From assembly GCF_026210795.1 (NCBI RefSeq), contig NC_089454.1, positions 620,001 through 684,000 of the forward strand: a stretch of 64,000 nt of DNA, read 5' to 3'. Positions 13,037 to 24,400 of this stretch are shown here, one piece after another (within the stretch, counting starts at the first letter, position 1; every line of letters begins with the position of its first letter). The stretch is from Rhizophagus irregularis. Taxonomy: Eukaryota; Glomeromycota; Glomeromycetes; Glomerales; Glomeraceae. A program made the translations under genes and the position numbers. The notes below the pieces were generated by a model. The model saw only the letters and a program-made list of their open reading frames with translations, had not been told where the DNA came from and ran no database searches.

Positions 13037-14361
13037 ATGCCGCCTTCGAAAAATAATTATCGTTCTTCTCAACCTTCACAAAACAAGACCAATTCACTTT
13101 CATCAGCTCCACCATTGAAAACTCTTCCTCCACAGCCAAACATATCTCAGCTTGAAAATTTTGCTTTAAGTGCTTTGGCTCCTAGTATGGCTGTTGTTTT
13201 TACTTTACCTTTTGATACGGTAAAAGTTAGGATGCAACTTCAAGGGGAAGTCAGAATCATGAAAGATGCTACTGGAAAAACAGTTCGTGTTGCTGCTGAA
13301 AAGGTAAATATCGTTCGATCTTAAAGTCACGTGATCTGCAAATTATGGTATTTACGTTAGTGATCTATTAAATTATACAGGTCTATAAAAGTAGTTTCGA
13401 TTGCTTGTGGAAAACTTTCAAATACGAAGGAATTCGTGGACTTGAAAAAGGTTTAGTTCCTTCGATTTTAAAAGAAAGTTCAAAAAACGTATTTCGCTTG
13501 GTGAGTTGAACTTTTTGAAATTTAAGAAATACATTTTATTTTTCGATCCGGTATACAATTTAAATTAAACAATATAATTATCATTTTCAGGGACTTTATG
13601 ATCCAATACTTTCGGTCCTTCATCCTAAAAACGATGCTACTTCATCATCCTCTGCTCCTGCTTGGAAACGGATGCTTGCCGGTGGTATCTGTGGTGCTTT
13701 AGGAGCTGTATCTGCAAACCCCTTCGAGCTCGTAAAAACACGTTTGCAAAGTACAGCTGCTGGCGCTATAGCGGTAGGAAATCAGTATGGATATGTTTCG
13801 GTGTCCTCAGCGTTACGTCAAATTATGACAAAAGAAGGCGGTGTACCGGGTCTTTATCGTGGATCTATGATATCTGTATATCGTGGCATCTTGGGTAGTG
13901 CGGCAAACTTATCATCCTATACAATGTTGAGAGATTATGCCCTACGGGAAGGTTATTCAGAAGGTGTTCCGCTTGATATGGGATGTAGTTTGATAAGTGC
14001 GTTTGTTAGTGTCGTTTTTATGAACCCTTTGGATGTAGTGTAAGTATTTGAACGTATATACATTATATATATTGAAGTTTTTTTTTCAAATTGTAACAAT
14101 TTTATTGCTCTATTTTGTAACAGGAGGACGCGTTTATATAATACCTCATCAATAAATCGTCAGTCGATCTTTCGCACAATTAAGACAATCGTAGAGAACG
14201 AAGGATTGAAATCTCTCTACAAAGGTTTTGGCACACATTTTATGAGAATTGGACCTCATTTCTGTTTGACATTTGTATTCTTAGAACAATTGAAGAGAGG
14301 CGTAAAACAAATTAAACTAGAAGAATATCAACGTAAACTCCAACAACCTCATTATTCATAG
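13037..14361 (+). CDS. Mitochondrial carrier, OAC1/SLC25A34-35-like
   Basis: Four exons (13037-13303, 13381-13500, 13591-14039, 14124-14361) encode 357 residues. A Ser/Pro/Gln-rich N-terminal extension of about 35 residues precedes three mitochondrial-carrier repeats, each with the PX[DE]XX[RK] signature: PFDTVKVR, PFELVKTR and PLDVVRTR (the last is split by intron 3). The second repeat (NPFELVKTRLQS, then a YGYVSV..AL block and GLYRG) and the third (NPLDVVRTRLYN, ..LYKGF..H..RIGPH) match the yeast oxaloacetate carrier OAC1 and animal SLC25A34/35 branch best. Such carriers exchange dicarboxylates, sulfate or oxaloacetate across the inner membrane. The family is certain; the substrate is inferred. 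The gene runs in the same direction as the Bax-inhibitor gene 1.3 kb upstream. Confidence 0.88.
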
Positions 14362-15542
14362 AAAAAAAAAATGGATGAATCGAAAAACTGTTTTTTCTTA
14401 GAAAATTTATATTATTTAATTTAATTACACATAATTTTCGTGTAATATAATAATAATTTATGCAAAATTCTTAATATCCACTGTACAAATTTTTAAAAGT
14501 AAGCTTAAATTAATTAAATTAATTTATTAAATTATTGTTGTTGAACTTGGTTGTAATATGAAATTGTATTAAGATTTTTTTATATGCAAGATAATAAAAT
14601 AAAAAAATTTTTTTTTTAAATGTAATTATGTGTAATAATGTGTAATAATGTGTAATAATGTGTCAAAATCGATTCTGTCGTGTTATGTCAGATGATCATG
14701 ATAAATTTTTTTGATTATACAAATGACTCACTCAGATGACTCACATCAAATTTTATTACATGCATTTAAATAGATTGAAACGTTATTATGCACTAAGCTT
14801 TTTGTTTCATTCTAGGCTGAGAGTTTATAAAAATAAATTATTAGGTTTGCCGGTTTGCCGTTTACGGACTTTCTATCATTCTGGTATGGCTTGTTGTATT
14901 TGTTGTAATGTTGACGATTTTGGCTATGCTTGTACTTTTGAGGAAGCCAATTTTGTGTGATGCCTTACAATTATCTGTCACATAGTATATTGTATATAGT
15001 CAGATTATGTAACTGACTTTGACAACAAATCACGAAGCTAATTCATTAATAAATACGTTTTTTTTTTACTGCAGTACAAATATTGAGGCAAATTCGATTA
15101 AAAATCAATCTGAATCTGTATCGAAATATCGGTAATTTAAGTAATTTAAAATTTAATTATACATATATAATATATATATGCACAGTACATTGTATATTAA
15201 AATATAAATTAACATTATTCAAAACTAATAAAAAAAAAAAGTAGAGCGCCTAGGAGAAAGCCTAAGAATTGTTCGTACATTAATCAACACACATTCCATA
15301 ATCTTTTTTTTTTAAATAAGAAAAAAAATATTAAGTAAATAATTAAAAATTCAAAATAATGATTACTATATTATCATGATAATTTTTTTAAATTTCATTC
15401 AGAAATTCTTTTATTAACTTGAATTCTAATTATGTATAAATATATATATATATGTAAATGAATTTTAAAATCAAAGAAAGAGTTTGACCCTATATACTAT
15501 ACACACTGATCACAAGTTGAAAGAATTAATCTACAAATTAAT
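14362..15542. other. Convergent intergenic region with short tandem repeats
   Basis: 3' flanks of the carrier (+) and the syntaxin (-). A TAATGTG microsatellite, about four copies, lies at 14620-14662 and TA runs at 15165-15180. The frame at 14736-14960 shows no protein family features and is not called. Confidence 0.45.
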
Positions 15543-16430
15543 TTAGGTAAGTGAAGGACTTGAAGGACTATTGCTAAGAGCGGGAGTAACAGTTTTATTA
15601 GTATTGTTAGATTGTGAATTATCACCACGTATTTGAGGTAATTGAGTTATTATAACAATTACGATGATGATAATTATTAAAATAAAAATTACAAGACAAA
15701 TCCATTTCTTCTTCCTTGCAGCTTTTGCAAGAAGAGTCGCTTTTCCCAATTCTTGAGTCGTTTGTTCAGTTTTTTCAGCAATTGCTTCCGCATTCTGTTC
15801 AATATTGATAATAGTTTGATCTTGAGCTTCAACTTGAAGGTGTAATTCTTGAAATAAAGCAGCAAGTTCAGCGATGGTATTTTCAATATTTTTAATATCT
15901 TCATGACGTTTTTGTACCTCCTCTAAGGCATTTTTAGCTTCATTTGTTTTTAATATAGCATGTTGAAATATTGGTTCAGAATCGGAATTTGATACATAAT
16001 CATCAATTTCTTGTTGAGTTGCATTTGGATTCACAACTTTATATTGTCTTGCCATACGATCTTTGGTTTGTTTCATAAAATCACTTTCAACTTGACGATA
16101 TTCTTCTAATACATTAGACAACTTTGTTCTTAAATATTCATATCTTTGCTGTCTTATACCAAAATTTGGGTCCGATGAAGGAACACGAGCATTTTCATAT
16201 TGAATTTTTTTAACACGATCTTTACATTCTATAAGTAAATTTCTTGTATTAGCTATAATGTTTTCTCTTTCTCTGGCTGCAGAGTTTGATGTTGATGTTG
16301 AAGTACTATTTAATATTTGTCCTTGAAATTCTTGAATTCTTGTAATATTCGATTTAGCATCGGTTATTCTTTGTTCGATTTCCGTGGTCTCACTTAAGAA
16401 TCCACCAATGTTACTGTCAATACCTGACAT
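15543..16430 (-). CDS. Plasma-membrane-type syntaxin (Qa-SNARE, Sso1/Psy1-like)
   Basis: A single exon encodes 295 residues. Residues about 1-155 form the helical N-terminal (Habc) region. Residues about 170-235 are the SNARE motif, starting ALEEVQKRHEDIKNIENTI and carrying the zero-layer glutamine in VEAQDQTI. A basic AARKKKW and a strongly hydrophobic 21-residue transmembrane helix follow. It would act as the target-membrane Qa-SNARE in exocytosis, pairing with Sec9- and Snc-type partners. Unusually for a syntaxin, about 30 residues continue past the membrane helix (SQSNNTNKTV...SPSLT), with two N-glycosylation sequons, so they would lie outside the cell. It is the full-length member of a local three-gene set; the other two copies lack the anchor. 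Confidence 0.9.
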   Translation of the reverse strand: MSGIDSNIGGFLSETTEIEQRITDAKSNITRIQEFQGQILNSTSTSTSNSAARERENIIANTRNLLIECKDRVKKIQYENARVPSSDPNFGIRQQRYEYLRTKLSNVLEEYRQVESDFMKQTKDRMARQYKVVNPNATQQEIDDYVSNSDSEPIFQHAILKTNEAKNALEEVQKRHEDIKNIENTIAELAALFQELHLQVEAQDQTIINIEQNAEAIAEKTEQTTQELGKATLLAKAARKKKWICLVIFILIIIIIVIVIITQLPQIRGDNSQSNNTNKTVTPALSNSPSSPSLT

Positions 16431-17440
16431 TATTACTTTATTATTTCCTTTTCGTGGTTTGTTTTGGTTTTTTTTTTAAGGGAAAAAGAAGAAAAAGATA
16501 TATATATATAGATAATTTTTTTTATTTACTTAACTAAATTTTTTGTTTATTAGGGAGATTTTTTTTTTGTTAAATAATAAAATTAAATTCATTCAATTCC
16601 GAAAGCTTAAAAAAAAAAAGAAAAAAAAAGGAAATTAGAAAAGAATTGGCTGAAAATGATAAAAACATTCCTATATATAAATGTCACAATAATTATTAAT
16701 ATAAGGAAATATGACGACTAAAATCGGCATGGGACGATCTTAAAAAAAAACTCCCTTGATATTTTCCAAAAATAACCTTTTTTCTTCTAATAAGGGAAAA
16801 GATTATCGAAAATTCCCTTTTTTTTTAAATCGTTTATTCACTCAATCAATTAACTTGTGTGTAACTTTAAAGATGGGACGACTTCCGATTAACAATGATA
16901 TATACGCATTTCACTAAACTTTTTTTAGTTATAGAACATTCTATTTCCGTGTAATGTTTCATAACATGATATTGAAATTTTAGTTTCACGAATAAAACTA
17001 AACGAACTTATTTTTATAAAACTTAAAACTAAACCATCTTAAAAATCGTTTATATTACTCGGCGTTACTTGGCAGTTAGCATAGGGTTGATTTCGGAACT
17101 TTCCCAAAAGATCTAGGCATTAGCTAGACACTTGGCAATTGGCATTATTGTAATACAGATGCATAATTTATTTATATTTCCGATATTTCCGAGTAAACTG
17201 AAAAAAAATGTATTATTTGCATTGGTTAACGCCGATCTGTGACGAATAATTGGTGACAAATATTGTTTCACAAACTTAAAAAAATTAAGTCGGCAACATA
17301 CATAATGAAAACAAACCGCTTCCATCACGTGATACGGTGATAGTTAACCGTCACACAAGTACTTCAGATTTAAACAATGTTACATACATCAATGCCTACC
17401 CATCGTTTGATTGATTTGATGGATATCTAATTTCCAAACA
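16431..17440. other. Syntaxin upstream region
   Basis: AT-rich 5' flank. A string near 16630 (ggaaattagaaaagaattggctgaa) recurs upstream of the second copy at about 19150, and a weaker version occurs near 19490, so promoter sequence was duplicated with the genes. No other feature is recognised. Confidence 0.45.
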
Positions 17441-17935
17441 TCAGGATTATCAAAATTGCGTTAAAAATCTCAAATCTTTGTGGTTTGGGCAATTTGTTAC
17501 TTTAACCGGCAATTGGTCGGATTCTTTAGTTGATGTAAAGTTAAAAACTTACTACACATTCATTCAAAACACCAATTCTAAACAATTCAAGAGTCATACG
17601 AAACAAATAAATAGTATTTCTTTTGGACGCACGCATGTCTTCTACACGCTTCGCAAAAATAATATTATTAATCTCATGAAAGTAAAGTGTTTATATATAT
17701 ATATTTCTTGAATTATTGGCTTCGAGTATACTGTAATTATCGAATCAAGAAAGACTCGGAAGCAAACATCAGGAAGTCTAGAAGGGTAACTCCTTTTAAA
17801 AGATTATATTAATAAAAATTTTAATATTAAATTTATTGATAACCAATAGTATAAACTTTATCACACCTTAAGAAGATTACAGATTAATATAAGTATGTAA
17901 ACAATATAATTTACTTAAATATTAAATATATTAAG
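17441..17935. repeat. Segmental duplication flank A (3' side of syntaxin copy 2)
   Basis: This stretch pairs with 19640-20200. Shared blocks are accggcaattggt, caccaattctaaacaattc, acgaaa.aa.taaa.agtaattcctttt, caaacatcaggaagt, gtaactccttttaaa, and a tail of AT-rich sequence leading into the stop codon of each shortened syntaxin. It shows that copies 2 and 3 arose by duplication of a unit of about 2.1-2.5 kb that included the 3' flank. Confidence 0.65.
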
Positions 17936-18358
17936 AGCCAATTCGTGAGAAATCGGTATTATTTAATAATAAATTTTGGGAGGAGATAACACTTCTATAA
18001 CTCAGCATCTAATGATTGTAGAAGTATGAAGTGCAGCTCATTGGATTTCGTCTTACTGAGACGAATTGAATGGTATCTCTCTAGATCTGATAGATTGATG
18101 AAATCTTATAATATTTTTAAGCGGCTCAAATCTGCTTAGTACAAAAATATTATAAAAAATCGTGATACTTTTGAGCATATAAAAAAGTGTCTTTTATTTT
18201 CAAAAAAGTTCTTGAAAATTTGCTAAAAGATACCTAATTGATATATTATGGATTTATTTTATAATATATTTTAATGTTTGTTATCTTATCCCTAGTGGTT
18301 GCCGATTTCTTTGCGGATCATCAATAAATCACGTCATCATCAATAAATACGTCATCAG
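17936..18358. repeat. Extra segment with hairpin beside syntaxin copy 2
   Basis: About 420 bp are present between the duplicated flank and the stop codon of copy 2 but absent beside copy 3. It contains an inverted repeat: TTATAATATTTTT near 18110 pairs with AAAAATATTATAA near 18150, with inner taagc/gctta arms. It may be a small inserted element; no target duplication could be defined. Confidence 0.4.
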
Positions 18359-18361
18359 ATG

Positions 18362-19060
18362 CTATGATAATACACAATAATCATTTCCTACATCTTGTAC
18401 ATTTTGTTCATGAAATTCGTGAAAATCTCGCGATAAAGCAGCAAGTTCGGCGACGGTATATTCGATATTTTTAATATATTCATTACGTTTTTGTAACTCT
18501 GCTAAGACTTGTTTAGCTCCTTTTATTCCATTTATTTTTAATAAAGCGAGCAGGGATATAAGTTGAGAATCAGAATTTGATATATAGTAATCAATTTCTG
18601 GTTGAGTTGCCTTTGGGTTCCAAGTTTTATATTGTTTTGTCATACAATCTTTGGTTCGTTTCATAAAATCACTTTCAACTTGACGATAATCTTCTAATAC
18701 ATTACACAATTTTGTTCTTAAATATTCATATTTTTGTTGTCTTGGACCAAAATTAGGATCCGATGAAGGAACATGAGCATTTTCATATTGAATTCTTTTA
18801 ATTTGATCTCTACATTCTATAAGTAAATTTCTTGTATTAGATACGAATTTTTTTCGTTCTTTACTAGTTGCTGATGTTGATTCGTTATATAATATTTGTC
18901 TTTGAAGTTCTTGAATTTTTCTAATGTTCATTTTAACATTAGCTAATTTTTGTCCAATTTCAATGGTTTCATTTAAGAATCTATTAATTTCATCGTCAAC
19001 ACCTATATCATCTTCATCTTCTTTTTGTGTTTTTTTTTTGGTTTTTTTTAAAAGACGCAT
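18362..19060 (-). CDS. Anchor-less syntaxin copy ending in CaaX box CVLS
   Basis: A single exon of 232 residues, clearly homologous to the syntaxin at 15543-16430 through the Habc region (RNLLIECRDQIKRIQYENA.VPSSDPNFG.RQQKYEYLRTKL.NVLEDYRQVESDFMK) and the first half of the SNARE motif (ELQKRNEYIKNIEYTVAELAALSRD). It then differs: about 11 residues including the zero-layer glutamine are missing relative to copy 3, and the protein stops after HEQNVQDVGNDY-CVLS. No transmembrane helix follows. The last four residues form a textbook farnesylation CaaX motif (the same CVLS as H-Ras). The N-terminus carries an extra basic LLKKTKKKTQK segment. Frame and stop are clean, so it could be expressed as a lipid-anchored or soluble SNARE-like protein, or it may be a decaying duplicate. 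Confidence 0.7.
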   Translation of the reverse strand: MRLLKKTKKKTQKEDEDDIGVDDEINRFLNETIEIGQKLANVKMNIRKIQELQRQILYNESTSATSKERKKFVSNTRNLLIECRDQIKRIQYENAHVPSSDPNFGPRQQKYEYLRTKLCNVLEDYRQVESDFMKRTKDCMTKQYKTWNPKATQPEIDYYISNSDSQLISLLALLKINGIKGAKQVLAELQKRNEYIKNIEYTVAELAALSRDFHEFHEQNVQDVGNDYCVLS

Positions 19061-19639
19061 ACTATGATTTTTTTTTAATTAAAATTTTTTTGTTTTCTAG
19101 GAATTTTTTTTTTAATTAAATAATAGAAATAAAAAAGAAATAAAAAAGGAAAGTAGAAAAGAATTGGCTGAAAAGGATTTTCTAGGAAGTTTTTTTCATT
19201 AATAGTGAAATACTAGGGGCAAATTACAATTATTTTTTGTTAGTAAATGAAATTTGAAGTGTATAGTAAAATTCACAATAAAATTTTTATTTACTATTCA
19301 ATTTTATTAAAGTATGATTATATTATCGATTATCATTGCTGATTTTAATAAAATGTATAAATGATGTAATGTTGGATTCCAAACTGAATTGTGAAAATCA
19401 TCATATTACACTTACCCCTTATTTCTATTCTGTATTATAATAAAAATAAATTCATATTCCACTTTCCTTTTTTATTTCTTTTTTACGTCCGAAAAAATTA
19501 GTTGAAAAAGATTTCTAGGAATTTTTTTGTTTCATTAATTCGTGATTAACACAAGAATCGGTGAAATACTAGGGGGCAAAATCAGCACCGGATGACGTAA
19601 ATTCAACTAAAGATCGGCACTCTCATAAAAAAAATTCCC

Positions 19640-20210
19640 CCTCGATTTGCAAATAAGCGGCAATTGGTTAATTTAACCGACAATTGGTTACTGGCAAACT
19701 GGTCGAAATGTCACTGGATTCTTCCGCTTACGGACCGTTTCCCGACAGGACATTTTCCCGACCAACGCTGGCCGTTCGATCACGTGTTAGTGCATACCTC
19801 TGGCCAAACTCGTCGGGCAAATGTCTTGTCGGAAAATCATCCGTCATATATATATATTCGGGAAATCGTGCCGTAACGGGATTCTTCAGGTGATAAAGTT
19901 AATACCAATTCTAAACAATTCAGGAACCATACGAAATAATTACAAAACAGTAATTCCTTTTGAAAGCACGCATTAGAACGAGATGAAGGTAAATTGTTTT
20001 TATGTATATGTTTCTTCGAGTAAGTACTCTTCGGGTATAATTAGAAAGATCTGAAGCATCAAACCAAACATCAGGAAGTAACTCCTTTTAAATGATTAAA
20101 ATTTTAATATTAAATTTATTGAAAACATGAGGATTACAGGAAACTTTTTAGATATATTAGTATGCAAATAGTATAAATTACTTTAAATATATTAAATTCA
20201 ATAAGATCAC
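19640..20210. repeat. Segmental duplication flank B with foldback insert
   Basis: Partner of 17441-17935, sharing the same ordered blocks. Within it, 19742-19832 is a foldback: the arm starting cgacaggacattttcccgac pairs with the complement of ggcaaatgtcttgtcgg, about 31 bp per arm with several mismatches. This foldback is absent from flank A, so it came later or was lost there. Frames across it read on both strands only because of the symmetry. Confidence 0.55.
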
Positions 20211-20214
20211 ATCA

Positions 20215-20904
20215 TCATAATAAAACACAAGCTAAATTATTTTCTGCATCTTGTACATTTTGTTCATTATTGATAATAGTTTGATCAGTTTGATCATGAA
20301 GATGTAAATCTCGAGATAAAGCAGTAAGTTCAGCGACGGTATTTTCAATATTTTTAATATATTCATGACGTTTTTGTACCTCTGCTAGGACTTTTTGGGC
20401 TTCATTTATTTCATTTGTATTTAATGAAGCTTGTTGAGATATCATAGATTGAGAATCGGAATTTGATGAATTTGATACATAATCATCAATTTCTTGTTGA
20501 GTTGCATTTGGTTTCACAACTTTATATTGTCCTGTCATACGATCTTTAGTTTTTTTCATAAAATCACTTTCAACTTGACTATAATCTTCTAATACATTAG
20601 ATAATTTTGTTTTTAAATATTCATATCTTTGTTGTCTTTGACCAAAATTAGGATCCGATGAAGGAATACGAGCATTTTCATATTGAATTCTTTTAATATG
20701 ATCTTTACATTCTACAAGTAAATTTCTTGTATTAGATACGAAATTTTCTCTTTCTTTATTCAACAAATCTTCTTTTATTGTTGATATATGATTATCTAAT
20801 AATTGTGCTTGAAGTTCTTGAATCTTTGTAATATTCGATTTAGCATTAGTTAATTTTTGTCCAATTTCAATGGTTTCGTTTAAGAATTCGTTAATGTTTG
20901 ACAT
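20215..20904 (-). CDS. Anchor-less syntaxin copy ending in CaaX box CVLL
   Basis: A single exon of 229 residues. The Habc region closely matches the other two copies (RNLLVECKDHIKRIQYENARIPSSDPNFGQRQQ...). The SNARE-like segment starts VLAEVQKRHEYIKNIENTVAEL and reaches DQTDQTIINNEQNVQDAENNLA, one residue shorter than the full syntaxin around the zero layer, then ends CVLL-stop. X = Leu predicts geranylgeranylation. The position of the cysteine and the stop match copy 2, although the codons, the stop (TGA versus TAG) and a 3-nt indel just upstream differ. No membrane helix is encoded downstream. It may be a prenyl-anchored Qa-SNARE-like protein, comparable in principle to prenylated Ykt6. Activity as a fusogen or an inhibitor is unknown. 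Confidence 0.72.
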   Translation of the reverse strand: MSNINEFLNETIEIGQKLTNAKSNITKIQELQAQLLDNHISTIKEDLLNKERENFVSNTRNLLVECKDHIKRIQYENARIPSSDPNFGQRQQRYEYLKTKLSNVLEDYSQVESDFMKKTKDRMTGQYKVVKPNATQQEIDDYVSNSSNSDSQSMISQQASLNTNEINEAQKVLAEVQKRHEYIKNIENTVAELTALSRDLHLHDQTDQTIINNEQNVQDAENNLACVLL

Positions 20905-21476
20905 TGTTATAACTTGATTGATTGTGAATTATAAAAAAAAAAAAGGTGGAGAAAAGATATATTTATATATGTACGTTTCTTTAGCCAAGATTCTTTATCC
21001 TTATCGTTATGGTTTATATAATTATAATTTCCGGATTTGTAGGGAAAAATGATATATTTGTATATATATTTATATGTACATTTCTTTATGTAACCTTTTT
21101 TCTTTCATTGATCTTTCATTGAAATAAATTCACTTCAATGAAATAAAAACGACTCCCGCAGTTTGAAATAACGAAATCATACTTTCAATACTACTTCAAT
21201 TAGTGAGATCTACACATTTATGTTATTGTTCGGTTATTAATCGATTTTTATTTACCTATTTTTAGCATTTATCGGAGTTTTAAAAAAAAAACTAAACCCT
21301 TTAATGTATTGACAAAGAAAAGTTTTATTATTACATATACTTTATTTTTTTTTTTGATATTTAATATTTCCTTTTTTTTCATAATATTATTTTTATACAT
21401 ATATAAATAAAATATTTATCATACATTTTAAATAAAATCTAAATATATTATATATTATTAAATACAAATAAACATA
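20905..21476. other. Intergenic
   Basis: 5' flank of syntaxin copy 3 and 3' flank of the TPR gene. AT-rich; no feature recognised. Confidence 0.5.
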
Positions 21477-24400
21477 TTAATAAGAATAAGTGGGTTTTAA
21501 TGTTATCCTATTACGATGTGTCGAATTTGAATGTGATTTATCATAAAGACCTAATTTTTGATATACCCCTCTTCTTTCTAAAAGAACGGTATTATTATTA
21601 GGTTCATTATCTAATATTTTGTTCTGATCCATTAATGCTTCATGATATCTTTTCAATGCAATACATATCTTTGCTCTTATCTTTAATAAGAATAAATTAT
21701 TTTCTTGTCGTAATTCCAAAGCTTTATTCAAATCAATTAATGCTTCTTCATATAATTCCTAAAAAAAAATATTAAAAATTAATTAATAAAAAATTCAGTT
21801 ATTAATATTGTAAAGGGTAACATCATTAAATATATTAAATATTATATATACCTGATCATATTTAGTAGCACCACGATAAGATAAAGCAAAAATGTTACAT
21901 GGATCACGTTGTAACATTTGATTAAAATCATCAATTGCTTCTTCGAAACAACACATAGATCGATATATTTCACCTCTTAATTCAAATATAGAAATATCAT
22001 TTGGTGCCAAATTTAATGCTTTACCTAGATCATTAAGAGCTTCTTCATTACGATCCATTTCATGATAAAATCTAGCCCGAATTTTTAATGCATTAACATT
22101 GTTTGGTACCATTTCTAAAGATTTGTTGATATCAGATAATGATTCAGAATCACTATCAAGAAATACAGCTTGTATTTCACCACGAATTGAAAGTGCTTTG
22201 TGATTAAATGGATTGATGCTTAGAGCTTTATTAATATCAATAAGCCCTGAATTATCTAAACAAAGCGAATGATAAAGTTTTGCTCGTTTATTAAGTATAA
22301 AGATATCATCAGGATTAATCTCTAACGCTTTGTTAAATTTAGAAAGTGCATCATCATTAAATCCCAATTTTACTAATGTCGCTCCTAGAAAGCCAAGACA
22401 AAATCCATTGTTTGGTAATTGTTGTAAAGAATAATTTAAATCATCAAGTGATTCATTAAATCTTTTCATCTTATAAAATAAAGCACCACGAATTCCATAT
22501 GATATAGCATTATTTGGTGTTAATTGTAAAGCTTTTTTTAAATCCAAAAGTGCATCATCATAATAACCAATTCTTCGAAAGGTTTCAGCACGTAAATTCA
22601 AAGCGTGTGGACTTTTTGTCTTTAAACTTAAAGCGATATTTAAATCTTCAAGTGCTAAATAAGGTTTATGTAATAAGAAAGAATTAATAAATGCACGATC
22701 ACATCGTGTAGAAAAACTATTTGGATATTGTTGTAATAAACAGGTGAGCCATAAAACTGTTTCTTCATATTTCTTATTATTTAGAGATTTTATTGCCTCA
22801 TTATGAGCTGGATGCAATCTTTTTGATACTTTCAAAGGCCATCGAATTTTGGATAAATCATTTTGAATATTTAATCTTTGATGTGGTAAAGATTCTGATT
22901 GGATATTATAAGGATCTAAACAAGTTGATGCTGTTAAAGATCCAAAACTAAGTAAAGGAGAAAAATAATGTGGTCTAGTTGATTTTATTGCAAGAATTGG
23001 AGGAGTACCAACCAGTTCAGATGAGACAAAATGAATATAAAAATAAGAGAATATATTATGTTGAGGTAAAAAAATACATTCATTATCTTTAATATTCTGT
23101 CTACATTGAGGACAACGATATTTTGACATTACTGATAAATTAAGAAATGTTTCATAACTAATTATATGTTCACATCCAAGAATACAAAGACTTTCTGAGG
23201 GTTCCAGTGTAACCGAACAAGTCATTTCATCAGCTATCATTTCAATTAAATTTTTATTTAAAAATTCATCATGTCTATTGATTTTTGACATATGTGGTAA
23301 TAAGATTGTTCCTCGAAAATTATCGAATATAGTATTATCATAATTTGATAGAGATTCTTGATATAATTTTGGTTTGATATCTGATAAAAATGACTTGAAA
23401 TGTGACACAGCTTCTATATCATCCTTATTTAAATCTTGAAAGTAACGATCAAAATCTTGATCGATAATTTTAAAAGTATTACCATTTTTTAAATATAATT
23501 TAAGTAAAATTACTGTGGATTTAATTTGTATTGGAGCACTCTTAGTTTTTTGTAAGAATTCTTTAGCAAAATAATAAGAAAGTGCTAAAGTTGGCAAATG
23601 CTCACTTTCGATAATATAATTTTCAATCATATCCAAAATTCCAAATAAGAATATGATACTCTTTAATTGATATTGAGTAAGTATTTCATCATTACAAGAT
23701 TTCTTACGATCACATTTTATTTCTTCAATCCAAATATTATCAGCATGCATCCACATAAATTCCATTAATAACCATTTCCCATATTTTGATATCATTCTTT
23801 TATCACCTTCATAAGACCAATTTTGAATAATCGATTTAATTTTCTTTAAAAGATAATAATCTGTAAAGAAGGGAGAAACCAAATCTCCAAAATCACAAGT
23901 ATTATGTAAAGTTTCCCAAGATTGTTTTAAAGATGGAAAAGATGAAGGACCTTTCTTTCCAGAATATTCAAATGATTTCACCAAAACTTTTAAAAAATGA
24001 TCAACATGAAGGTTAACTTTTCGAAATTGTAATTCATTATCACGCAAGATTTTTAAAATATTAAATATATATTCTAATAAAAATTCTAAATTATATTTGT
24101 GAATGGTTTCTTCTTTTGGAATGTAATAATTAAGAGAAGTTGCCCAAGAAACGTTGGATGAATAATTTCTATAAGATAATACATAATCTTCCAATTGATT
24201 TGAAATTACTTCATAGAAGCCAGCTCCTAAATGAAATATTTCAATATTAAAAATTACGTATTCAAGAACGGATGATATAACAATTATACGTGTCTCAAAT
24301 TCTACTAGATTATCTTGTTCATAAGGTTCTTGAATATAAGTCAATTCTTCTAATAAATCATAAATTTCATTTTCAGAAAGTCGAATACTTGGATCTTCAA

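Noticed and set aside
14736-14960. 74-residue Cys-containing frame
   Set aside because: No signal peptide, no homologue recognised, flanked by microsatellites; likely chance.
19664-19893. Overlapping 69-70 residue frames
   Set aside because: They cross a foldback insert, whose symmetry opens frames on several strands.
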